The translations under genes were made by a program, and so were the position numbers. The notes beneath the pieces were generated by a model. That model saw only the letters and a program-made list of their open reading frames with translations, had not been told where the DNA came from and did no database searches. DNA of 64,000 nt, from the NCBI RefSeq assembly GCF_029962835.1, contig NC_080591.1:39687501-39751500 (forward strand), in the 5' to 3' direction. The DNA comes from Magnolia sinica. Taxonomy: Eukaryota; Streptophyta; Magnoliopsida; Magnoliales; Magnoliaceae. Shown piece after piece: positions 23,874-34,328 of this stretch (its first letter is position 1; the number at the start of each line of letters is the position of its first letter).

Positions 23874-24319
23874 CTATTCAGCCATACTCTCCAATAGAGA
23901 AGAATAATAATCAATACGAAGAGGGTAACTGACCTGAACCAGGAAAGTAACTGCCTCGCCCTCAGGTCCATGGATCGTCACTGATCTAGCTTCACAATCA
24001 ATCTCAGCTCGCATCCTCGTGAGCCAATCCATACCCATAATAACATCGTAGTGATAAAGCGGTGCGATTAACAAATCAACACGGATCGATCCACTTCCCA
24101 AATCGACCAAACAATCCATACAACGCTTGCCCAAAGCAGAGGAAATCCAGTAGCGGTAGTAAGCGTCACTCCTTGCATAGGAACAGATCTCAAACCCAAA
24201 CGCCTAACTGCCGCATAAGATATAAGAGAAGTAGTGGATCCTGTATCCACTAGCACAGAAATGGGAATACCTTCAATGTGCACTGTCACCTCGAAGGACC
24301 TTGGCACTAAGTCAGACAT
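23874..24319 (-). pseudogene. Aspartic protease region of the Tekay-type element
   Basis: The active-site motif VLVDTGSTTSLIS and the MGMDWL block of gypsy proteases are visible. Part of a broken element. Confidence 0.88.
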
Positions 24320-24346
24320 AGACGCTTCAGCTGAAAGCGCATGAAC

Positions 24347-25711
24347 TCAAGCCTGCTGTTGATGATTCGGCGGAGGAACCATGGGCCGCTGAGGTGGCCT
24401 GAAGCTAGGAACTGCAGGTCTGAAGGATGGATGAGCTGGCGTTGACCGAAGAGGTGGAGGAGAAATAACCCGAGGCATCGGACGGCTAACCCTCTGCGGT
24501 GGAGTAAAACCACCGGCTCGCATATGGGAGAAGTAAAAATGGTCCAAGTGCCCCATCTTCCCACAATAGGAACATCGAAGATCAGCTCTCATCTGCTGAG
24601 CGGGCGGTGCTGAACGCCTCGGAGGAGAATCTACTCGCAGCCTCTTGCTGAGGAAAGGTGCACCCTGAAAGTCCGGTCGCGGCCTAGGAACCATCGGTGC
24701 TCGCATGCGGGACGCTCTATCCCCGTCCTGCTCTGCTCGCAAGGACATGCTCACCAGCTCAGCATACGAAGAAATGCTAGCACAACAAATCTTCTATCGG
24801 ATCTCAGGTCTCAATCCCTCAGAGAAACGCTACATCCTCATCGGCTGATTACCCATGATCAAAGGAACATACTGCCCCAACTCAGTAAACCGGTTCTCAT
24901 ACTCCGTCACCGACAACCCTCCCTGGCGGAGGTGAAGGAACTCACTCTCATTCTCATGTCGGTACGTAACTGAGAAATACTTCTCGTGAAAGCGCGCCTC
25001 AAACGCCTGCCACGACCAAACAAAATCCTCCTCGACACTGCGAATAACACTGTCCCACCACAGACTAGCCTCCTTCTCAAACACGAAGGTGACAAGCTCA
25101 ACCTGCTCGACCTCAGAGCAGTGCAGCGGTCTCAGCATCTTAGAGTTGTGGTCTATCCAATACTCGGCCTCCTCAGGTCTATGAGAACCTGTAAAAGTAG
25201 GAGGTCGCAAGCGCTGGAATCCCTCCAAAGTGCCGCTGGCACTGGCGCTCCCAGATAGAGGCATAGGTGAAATAGGTAGAGTCACCCCCACTGACTGAGC
25301 AAAGATGCCAGCCATGAAAGAGAGGAACTCCTGCTGCTGGTGCTGGTGCTGGTGCTGGTGCTGGTGCTGGTGCTGCTGCTGCATCAACAACATCATCTGC
25401 TTAAACCTATCAGACGGCGAAACAGACGAAGGTGCACGGCTCGGCTCAGGAACCGAGGGTGTGACTGGAGGAGCCATAGGTGTCTACCCAACACCGGCAT
25501 GAGATGGACCCGCCTGCGGATCTGACTGGCTATCGCTCAAGGGAGGAACCCCAACAAGTGATTCAATCAAAGAGAGACGGGCCGAAGACTTTGAACCCTT
25601 AGGAGGCATTCCTACATTCAACAAAGGATGCAACCTATCAGATTCTACGTCACATAATCCATCCACACAACAACACAGCACAACTCCAAAGACAAACAAC
25701 ATGCATTCCAT
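24347..25711 (-). pseudogene. gag region of the Tekay-type element
   Basis: The capsid block reads LRPPTFTGSHRPEEAEYW and FHEKYFSVTYRH. It is followed by a zinc knuckle with CSYCGKMGHLDHF. A likely start is MPPKGSKSS near 25609. A His/Gln repeat sits near the N-terminus. Part of a broken element. Confidence 0.88.
25334..25381 (-). repeat. Trinucleotide-like repeat coding for Gln/His
   Basis: CTGGTG hexamers in tandem encode alternating Gln and His inside gag. Such tracts change length easily. Confidence 0.8.
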
Positions 25712-25959
25712 TAATCAAAATCGTCGCAATACAAGTAGTACAGCAATACATGAATCACGACTAGGAAAGCATATAAACAACAACATCTAACACTTCAAAC
25801 AACCACAACAACTACAAACAGCCACAAACAACTCCAACAACTACAAACAACTACAACAACTCTAACTACAAAGCCAACAACGGCTACACACAGAAAGAAA
25901 CAACAAACAAAGCAAAAGACGGCTACACTGACAACTACTCGTTGGAATCAAGAGATGGA

Positions 25960-27272
25960 GGCGGGGCACCCTTATCCTACAAGCAACACAGGATAGACTT
26001 CAGAGTTCGAGCCACCTTCTTAAACTTATGCCTAACAAGGCCTCGAAGATCAACAATATCCTGGCATAAAACAGCCTGCCCTTCTTCAAGCCGTGTAAGA
26101 CGGGCATCTCTGGCAGTCTGCTCTGCGCCCTGCTCTGGCACCATAGGAGGAGAGCCATCACTCGAATCCTGTGCCTCATCTCCTTCCTCGTCCTGCTCTG
26201 ATTCTTCCTCAATCTTCACACCACCTTCAGCATAACTCTCTTCACCACCGCTCTCAGACTCAGCCTCACTCTCTGAGGCATGACGACCAGAACAGATCTC
26301 CATCTGCTTAAGAGTCCTCAGATTAATATGACGAACAGGAACCGGCTTCTCTGCTCCAAGCCTATAGCCAAACTCATGTGCAAGCTTGTAAATGAGGCGG
26401 CCAAATGAAAGCCACTCGGTCCTCCTATTCGAACGAGCGATGAGAATTATCTGGCGCAGGATGTACGTCGGCACACACAACTTCGCTTCTTGCCCCACCT
26501 GATACAGGAAATCTACCATCAGGCGCGTACACTCGCTGCGGTTGCTCCACCTTGGGTATACATTGAACGTACACATGTGATGAAGCAAACGGAAGTCGTC
26601 CGTCATGTAGGTAGCCAGAAGACTCCTATTAGGCTGCCATTTGACCAGACAACCACACAAGGATCGGGTGCGACGATCCCTCTCGTGCACACTGTTCACA
26701 TTCTTCTCACTGGCATGCACTTCACCAAGTGGCACATTCAGGAGTCAGGATATCAAAGCAACATTGACAATACCCACACGACCGCTACCACAAGGAATCT
26801 TGAACTGCAGAGGCTCCAGCGAAGGATCAAGAATATTGACATAAAAGGCTCGAATAGTGCTAGCATTCACGCGATACTCGCCTTCAAACAAGGGACACCA
26901 ACCAGCCCCTTCTAGGTGCTCCAACAACAAAAACTCACCATATAGCCGCGGATCAACATGAGCCTCAAAAAAGACTCTACGGCCTTCATAGACTCCATGC
27001 GATAGCTCCGCCAACAAAGTCCTACCAATAGGAGCTCGAGGATCGAGGTCCTGCTTGGTCTGAAATTCACGAGTGGCGGACGTGCTAGCGGCGGCACCTC
27101 TCGGCCTCCGTGCACGGGTTGGGCGGCTAGGCCCGGCTTCATCCACGGGCGCTCTCTTCTTCCCCATCAAAGAAAGAAGAGTAGAAATGGAAAATATGGC
27201 CGTGATGAACTCAAAGAGGGCCATGAGAAATGAGAGAAAGAGAGGAATAGGAAGATGGTGAAGCTTCCACAC
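25960..27272 (-). pseudogene. Extra ORF between PBS and gag, putative plant transposon protein domain (fossil)
   Basis: In transcript order it has a hydrophobic start (MALFEFITAIFSISTLLSL), a basic stretch (RPTRARRPRGAAAS), a globular block (EFLLLEHLEGAGW, IRAFYVNIL; then RLLHHMCTFNVYPRW, LMVDFLYQVGQEAKL), an acidic Glu/Ser tract and a Leu-rich tail. The globular part resembles Pfam's 'putative plant transposon protein' domain (PF20167), from memory. It lies inside the element, in the same sense as gag, between the PBS at 28044 and gag. The function is unknown. A homologue is at 660-1890. Confidence 0.75.
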
Positions 27273-28043
27273 ACTAAGGATCTCAAAAGAGAATGTGAGA
27301 GCTTAAACGAGAAGGAAAGAAAGGGAAATCAGTAATGGGAGTGAGGATTTTGAGATGGGGTGATGGGGTTTGCACGAAAATGGAAGAAAAAGAATATTTG
27401 GAAAGGATTTGGAGAAGATTGGAGAGGGTTTTTAAGAGAAAAAAGAGCTTGGGAGTGGAGTTTGTGAAGGAAATAGGTTAGAGGAGAGGTTTTAAATAGA
27501 AAACCATGGAGGGTTAGGCCACACAAGACCTAGAAATCATCGGCCCGCGCCAGCTCGGCCCGCCTGGCCCGCTGATCGGTGAGCCCTCGCTGAACCGGCG
27601 ATGGCATCGCCGGTCTCTGGACTGACCAGTGATGCTTCGCCATTTGGGCGAGGTCCTCTTGGTCCCCCATGGTCAGAAATATGTGGGTCCCCCTTGGGCC
27701 CCACAGGAAATGCCTGATCGGCCCCTTGCATGATTTGACGCCTATCGGGCCATTCTGGCAGAAATCTGATTAAAATAAAGATTTCTTGAAGGTTTAGGGG
27801 TTAAAACAAGATGATAAACCATCTAAACTCATAAATAGATGATCTAGAAAAGGTTTTGGGTCGCTGTGTGTGATCAGGAGAGAGTACAGACTCGATCTCG
27901 GTGAACGTTTCCAGGAAACTTTCGCTGATAGAAACTACGGAGCACAAACACAAAATCTACGATAGACCCGCACCCAAATACACTAAAGTGGCGACAACGT
28001 GCGGTGTGTGACCATAATCCAGGTCCAGTTTAATTCAGATCAT
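27273..28043 (-). other. Untranslated leader of the Tekay-type element
   Basis: This stretch between the PBS and the extra ORF has no gene. It holds a GC-rich block (27535-27730) and a pyrimidine-rich block (minus sense) that are echoed in 1-650. Confidence 0.7.
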
Positions 28044-28055
28044 GCTCTGATACCA
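28044..28055 (-). other. Primer-binding site, initiator tRNA-Met
   Basis: On the minus strand it reads TGGTATCAGAGC, three bases from the LTR end at 28059. Confidence 0.93.
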
Positions 28056-28058
28056 ACT

Positions 28059-29694
28059 TGTAATGCCCTAAAATTTGGGGGTCGAGTATAACTCAGCTCC
28101 CGAGTTCCAAAACATCACTTATGCAACATAATTAATGATGGATGTATATTGACTATATTAGTGCATAAAACATGGAATAGATTAAGCCAAAGCACAAATA
28201 TAATTCAGGGATAAGTGAAGAAAGCAAGCGGAAGACTTATAGAAATATGTGTACAAGTGCGAATCCCTGAAGTACATACATAAACCAGGTCGTAATGAAA
28301 GTGTTATTATCAAAATTACAAGTATCAAGTTACATCATTTAAATCCCAAAAATAATCTTAGAGTCTCGCGCATCAGAACAAGCTCGCTAGAACCCGTCTG
28401 AAAACTGCATATAAGAGAAAGCAGCCTCATCATCATCCATCTCCCGCTCTGCCTCAGAAGTCGCATCCACATCTGCAACATCAGAACTTAAGACAAAGTC
28501 CGGTGGGTGTTTAACACCGCCCCAGAACGTGGGAGTGAGTGATCAACTCAGTGGAACAATAAGGCACTGGTTAACATGTTATCAGTTCAATCAAGCAGTA
28601 ATGATAAAACAGAACAATTAAATAAATCCTAAGTACTCTTGTTAATGCAAGGATGTATGCAAAATGATGCGTGCCCTCACGCGTACACCCTCAGCGTCTT
28701 CATCTTACGTTACTCATGACATCACCTCAAAGTGTGCCACATCTACAAAGCACATGCAAATGCGGTGCATGAATATGATTACCAAGTTGTTATTAGTCCT
28801 TTTCATACAGCAGGATTGGGAAGCTAAGATACCTTCCTCATATCACCATCCAAACAGTGATCCATTCTAGGGTCGTCAGTCCTAGATATCTCATACGATC
28901 ATATGGTTTTAGGTCGTTGCAAAGGGCTCGTCACCAATCAATGCACGCCTTTCATACCTTTATTACCACAGTTCGGCTCGCCACCTCATTGCGGTATCTA
29001 GGCATGCTCGAGGTCACTACAAAGGGCTTGTCACCAATCAATGTAGGCTGACAGCACGAATATAGTGTCCCCTACCACCATAATCGGCTCACGAGTTCAG
29101 TTGCTCACTGGTCACTACGGGGAGGCTCGTCACCCCAGCGTAGGCCGACAGCTTGACCACGGTGTCCCATACCACCATGTCCGGCTCATGAGTCTTAGCA
29201 GATCAAGGTACCAAGGTTAATAGGATTTCATTGGTAAGTTCGGTACCCTAGATTCAAGCAGTAGCGTCCATACATGGTGAACATACATCGGACAATTGGG
29301 TTACTTGACGAACTCGACTAGTACGAGCGCATGTTGAATTGAGCGACATAGAGTACGCAAACACTCCGCGTGGCCAAACCACTGCCAACAACTCTAATGT
29401 GGCTCAGGTTCGTCTAATACGTCCTATGTGGTGAAACAACCTCAACCACGAACATAGGGTCTATTACCGATTTTCTGGACTAATGCATAGTCCCAAACAC
29501 ATTACACTACTACAGATGTATGAATTGAATGTAAAACAGTAAAGGAACAACAACTCCAATCATGGTACATAGACATTTGAAGATATAATTTAAAGTGATT
29601 GATGCGAATTTCACAAGTAATCGGTTATAGCGCTAATTACCCCAAAAACAGCTACTTAGGGAAAGATAAGCACAAAATTTCCAAGGTCATTACA
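28059..29694 (-). repeat. 5' LTR of the Tekay-type element, short form
   Basis: It is 1636 bp, against 3092 bp for its partner. Both share the same two ends, and TGTGC follows at 29695. Confidence 0.93.
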
Positions 29695-30030
29695 TGTGCC
29701 AATGTGACATTGACTAGCACTGTGAGTCATTTGGGCTTGAAGATGGAAGTCCATCCTCAGCCCTATAAAGTCTCTGGGTTGATGAAACATCCATTCTAGT
29801 CTCGCACTGTTGTCTTGTCCCTATTTAGTTTGGATCTTATAAAGACACAATTTGGTGTGATATTGTTCCTATGGATGTGGGCCATATCATTTTGGGTAGG
29901 CCGTGGCTCTATGACAGGGATGTGACCATATTTGGTCGTTCAAATGTGTGTACATTCTGGTTTGAGGGCAAGAAGGTCAAGCTAAATCCTCTACCACCCA
30001 AGAATACAACTAGAAAATGGTTCACCACAT
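29695..30030 (+). pseudogene. Protease region of the CRM-like element, resumed after the Tekay insertion
   Basis: The first part of the domain lies just left of 17821. Here the block after the active site and the downstream HIILGRPWLYD-type motif are visible. Part of a broken element. Confidence 0.75.
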
Positions 30031-30099
30031 AGAGTGGTGTGAGTAGCCCAAAAGAAGTGAAGGAGTCCAAGTCCAAGTCCAAACCGCTTCATATTTTGA

Positions 30100-31560
30100 A
30101 TGCCAAAGACTTTGAGCAAGAGATGGAGGTAGATTCGATGATATACGCCCTTGTGGCTAGGGAGAGTGTACCAGAGACTAACGTAGAGTTACCCACTGAG
30201 GCCATTCAGGTAGTACATGAGTTTCATGATGTCTTTCTTGATGATTTACTGAATGAGCTTCCCCCTATGAGGGATATACAATATGTCATTGATTTAATCC
30301 CTGGGGCAACTCTACCAAATCTCCCGCATTACAGAATGAACCGAAGGAGCACGCTGAGTTGAAGAGGCAGATTGATGAACTCCTAGAGAAGGGTTTCATT
30401 CAAGAGAGCATGAGTCCGTGTGTCGTGCCCGCCCTTCTTACACCTAAGAAGGATGACACATGGAGGATGTGTGTTGATAGTATGACCATCAACGAAATCA
30501 CAATCAAGTATCGGTTTCCCATATCGCGTCTTGATGACATGCTAGATATGATGGCCATTGCTACTATCTTCTCAAAAATTGATCTCAAAAGTGGGTATCA
30601 CCAAATCTGTATACTCCCTGGTGATGAGTGGAAGATGGCCTTCAAGACGAAGGATGGGCTATATGAGTAGCTAATTATGCCTTTTGGTTTAACTAATGCC
30701 TCAAGCACTTTTATGCGTGTGATGACCCAAGTGTTGAGACCCTTCATGGGGAAGTTCTTGGTCATATACTTTGATGATATCTTGATTTATAGCATGACTA
30801 AGGAGCAACACGTCAACCATTTGAGGCAGGTTTGTGGGATCCTTAAGGTTGAGAAGTTGTATGCCAACCTAAAGAAGTATGCGTTCTTGTCTAGTAGTAT
30901 GATCTTCTTAGGTTTTATTGTGTCAGTTGAGGGCGTATCGACAGATCCCGAGAAGGTCAAGGCCATCGTTAATTGCCCTGAACCCCGCAATATTCATGAG
31001 GTGTGCAGCCTTCATGGCTTAGCCACTTTTTATAGGTGGTTCATTTGAGGTTTCAGTTCAAATGTGGCTCCCATCACGGATTGCATAAAAAAGAAAGAGT
31101 TTCAATGGACAAAGTCTGTCTTGAAGGCTTTTAAGGAGATAAAAGTCAAGATGACCGAAGCTCCAGTCATGCAACTTTCAGATTTTTTAAAAGCTTTTGA
31201 AGTCACATGTGATGCGTCAGGAGTCAGCATAGGAGTACTTAGCCAGGAAAGGCACTCTGTCGCCTTTTTTAGTGAGAAACTAAATGAGGTGAAGAAAAGA
31301 TATTCCACCTATGACAAGGAATTCTATGCGGTAGTGCAATCACTATGCCATTGGCGACATTACCTGTTACTGCAAGAATTCATCTTTTTCTCAGATCATG
31401 AGGCCTTAAGATATTTGAACTCTTAGAAAAAATTAAGCCCCAGGCACGCTAAGTGGGTTCAATTCCTTCAAGAGTACACTTTTGTGCTTAAGTACAAGGC
31501 CCGTGTAGAGAATAAGCCCGCCGACGCGTTGAGTCGTCGAGTCGCATTACTCAACTTCAT
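30100..31560 (+). pseudogene. RT and RNase H region of the CRM-like element
   Basis: RT wording includes [27 protein letters not shown] and YFDDILIYS. RNase H shows CDASGVSIGVLSQE and FFSDHEALRYL, ending with NKPADALSRR. Part of a broken element. Confidence 0.92.
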
Positions 31561-32800
31561 GAGCGTTGAAGTTACGAGCCTTGAGCACATTAAAGAAGAG
31601 TATTCTGAGTGTCCAGATTTTGGGGTTGTATATATGTCTTTATTAGAGAGTCTGTCAGGAGCTAACAGTAAGTATTTGATTTTAGATAGATATTTATTTA
31701 GGAGTGACCGCTTGTGCAGACCACGCACCTCCCTTCGTGATTTTCTTATCTGGGAGTTATATTTAAGGGGGGTCGCAGGTCATTTCGATCGTGACAAGAC
31801 CATTGCCCTAGTGGAGGATAGATTTCATTGGCCAAGCCTCAAGCGGGACATGGCCAAAATTATATGGCAATGTCGTTCTTATCAACTGGTAAAGCAAAGG
31901 AAATAAAATACAAGATTATATACACCTTTGTCAGTCCTATTCATCCCTTGGTAGGACATCAATACAGAATTCGTGCTTGGACTTCCCAAGATTATTTGAA
32001 GGCATGACTCCATATTTGTTGTCATGGATCGTTTCTCTAAAATGGCCCACTCATTCCTTGTTCTAAGACCTCTGACGCCTCTCATGTTGTTAAGCTGTTA
32101 TTTAGTGAAGTCGTCAAACTGCATGGGTTACCAAAAACCATAGTGTCTGACCGTGACGTGAGATTCATGAGTTACTTTTAAAAGACACTATGGCACATGA
32201 TGAATACTAGGCTCTAATTTTCTTTAGCCTACCACCCTCAGACCAATGGTCAGACTGAGGTGGTTAATAGGAGCCTAGGGAGTTTACTTCGATATTTAGT
32301 AGGGGAGCATACTAGGACATGAGACGCCGTACTACCCATACTCGAGTTTGTATATAATAGTTCTGTCAATAGGTCCACAGGTCTAAGTCCTTTTGAAGTC
32401 GTTACTGGTTATAAGCCTAGGAAGCCTATTGATCTTATCCCCATGTCATTGACCCATAGGCCATCAGAGTCTGCAAGTCTTTTGCGCATCACATACATTC
32501 ATTGCATCAAGAAATCAGGCGAAAGATCACTACTAGTAATGAGCATTACAAATTTTCTGCAGACCTACATAGACGTTTTAAAGAGTTCAATATTGAGGAC
32601 TCTGTGATGGTCCACATCAGGCTTGAGTGGTACCCTCTAAGGATCGTTCGTAAGTTACACACACGTAGCATTGGGCCCTTCAAAATTATAAAGCGAAACG
32701 GTCTCAATGCGTATGATGTAGATCTTCCACTTTCCATGGGAATTAGTTCCACATTCGATGTGGAGGATCCAGTTGCTTTTCAGGGACCCACTGATACTTT
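31561..32800 (+). pseudogene. Integrase region of the CRM-like element
   Basis: Zinc-finger and core wording ([28 protein letters not shown], and the tail block GPFKIIKRNGLNAYDVDL) fits a chromovirus integrase of the CRM/Galadriel kind. Part of a broken element. Confidence 0.85.
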
Positions 32801-32869
32801 ATTCGGCCCTTCGCCCACCCATCCTAATGCCTCAACCTTACCCTTTGATCCATGGCCTCTTCCTGACCT

Positions 32870-33110
32870 TTCATCCCAGCCTCTGCCTCCCATACCTAGC
32901 CTTCAAACACCCAGAGAGGAAATAAAGGATATCCTGGACCATGAGATAATTTTCACGTTGGATGGCGGGTTTAAGAAATATCTAGTTAAATGAAAGTCAC
33001 GTCCAGCTTCAAATAGCGCGTGGTTCACTGAGGAGGAGCTTTAGAGACTTGATCCCGACATCCTAGAGTGGTTCAGGAGTTTTATTTCGTCAATGGCGAA
33101 ATCTTCACAG
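32870..33110 (+). pseudogene. C-terminal CR/chromodomain-like region of the CRM-like element
   Basis: EEIKDILDHEI and a GGFKKYLVKW-type core followed by LDPDILEWFRS resemble the C-terminal domain that in CRM elements runs to the 3' LTR. Part of a broken element. Confidence 0.65.
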
Positions 33111-33121
33111 TCGGGGAGAGT
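33111..33121 (+). other. Polypurine tract of the CRM-like element
   Basis: TCGGGGAGAGT lies directly before the 3' LTR. Confidence 0.7.
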
Positions 33122-34328
33122 TGATGAGGACATCTTGCACACGCACGCCTGCACACCACCACTCCTACGCAGTACATACGCAAAAAGAGGACCCCCACCA
33201 TCGATCTAGCTCGATGACGATATACAGGGAGGGCCTCCTATCTATAAGACAAGTTTTGCTTTAGAAAAGTGGGCCCGATAGTCAAGAAAAGCCCATCATG
33301 GGATCTCATGATCGTAACCCACTCGTCGGATTGATTTTATATTTTAAGTTTTATTTATTGTTATTATTTAGAACATTGTGAATGCTTTAGATTTCTCTGT
33401 TTGGTTTTAATTTTAGTTTACTTCATCTTTAAGTAATAGGTTGCGCACATGGTGCGAGTTTTGGGGTATAGGATTTTCCCTATAAATAGGCACCCCTTAT
33501 AATTTTTTTGATTCATTGAATTTAATAAAAAAATTCTTGCTTTATTTTTCTGCTCTCTTCATGAGTTGTGGAAGAATTCAAAAGTGGGTGCGAAGCCTTC
33601 CCTTTTCAAAGGGTTAACTACCGTGGTGCGAAGTCACATCTATCCTTATTCACCCCCATCCTCTATCATCTTTTTTCCATCTTCCCCCACCATCCGTACT
33701 TCGAATTCATCCTTTTGTTGCATCAGATTTCTTCATTACAGCAGGTTTCTAGATTTTAGCCTGCATGCGAGCTAAAATTTCGGTAGAGCACCACGTACAA
33801 ACCGTACATCGGATCGAACTGAGATTTGGGAGTTTTGGAGACCATCCCTGGTCGACTAGGGCCAAGGTGGCCTTTTTTGAATAGTGGGCCCCACACACGT
33901 GCGGCCGGGATCACACGCACATTCATCTGGCCATTGTTGCTGTCCACACGTGGGATCATCTTTTGGCTCATTTTTTAATCCTCTCATACCCGTTTTTCAT
34001 AAATCCTAGCCCTAGATTACATTTTTCCTAAGTTATTTGCCAATTTTCTTACCCTAAGTTTCTCTGAATTGGAATTTCTGAATCCCTTAGATTAGGGACT
34101 GATTACAATGCATACGTGGATGATTATTTCTTATCTTTGAGTATTGTTTGGTTCATAATTTTTATTGATCCAGCCCTATCATGTGTAGGCTTAGACCCGC
34201 ATAGATTCCCCTTAATTGAATGTTTGGACTTTCATGTGGGATATGGAATTTGTGTAATTATTTCTAAACTAACGTGATCTTAAGCCTGAAATCTCGCATA
34301 TCATATTTAATTTTCATGTCCTGCATCA
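33122..34328 (+). repeat. 3' LTR of the CRM-like element
   Basis: It is 1207 bp, begins TGATGAGGACATC and ends CCTGCATCA, with GTTTG following. By eye it differs from the 5' LTR at about one position in ten. Confidence 0.92.

Larger units (their letters stand above)
17821..29694 (-). mobile_element. Tekay-type chromovirus (Ty3/gypsy) with an extra 5' ORF (fossil)
   Basis: It is bounded by LTRs (TGTAA...TTACA on the plus strand) and a perfect 5-bp duplication, TGTGC, on both sides. On the minus strand the order is LTR, PBS for initiator tRNA-Met, extra ORF, gag, protease, RT, RNase H, integrase, chromodomain, polypurine tract, LTR. Long LTRs and the C-terminal chromodomain favour Tekay (Del). 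The two LTRs differ by only a few per cent where they align, by eye, so it is younger than its CRM-like host. It looks nearly whole in structure but is broken, with about seven interruptions in coding. Confidence 0.93.
15046..34328 (+). mobile_element. CRM-like chromovirus (Ty3/gypsy), nested, with its own insert (fossil)
   Basis: Both LTRs are present and the element is flanked by GTTTG on each side (15041-15045, 34329-34333). The PBS fits initiator tRNA-Met. Order on the plus strand is LTR, PBS, gag, protease, RT, RNase H, integrase, a CR-type chromodomain region running up to the polypurine tract, LTR. A Tekay element with its TGTGC duplication splits it in the protease. LTR divergence judged by eye is about one in ten positions, so it is fairly old. 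It is broken, with roughly ten or more interruptions in coding. CRM assignment is from the integrase wording and the coding region abutting the 3' LTR; Galadriel is the alternative. Confidence 0.9.

Noticed and set aside
17821-29694. Segmental duplication of 17.8-19.3 and 28.1-29.6 kb
   Set aside because: The PBS, polypurine tract, coding order and 5-bp target duplication show that these are the LTRs of one element.
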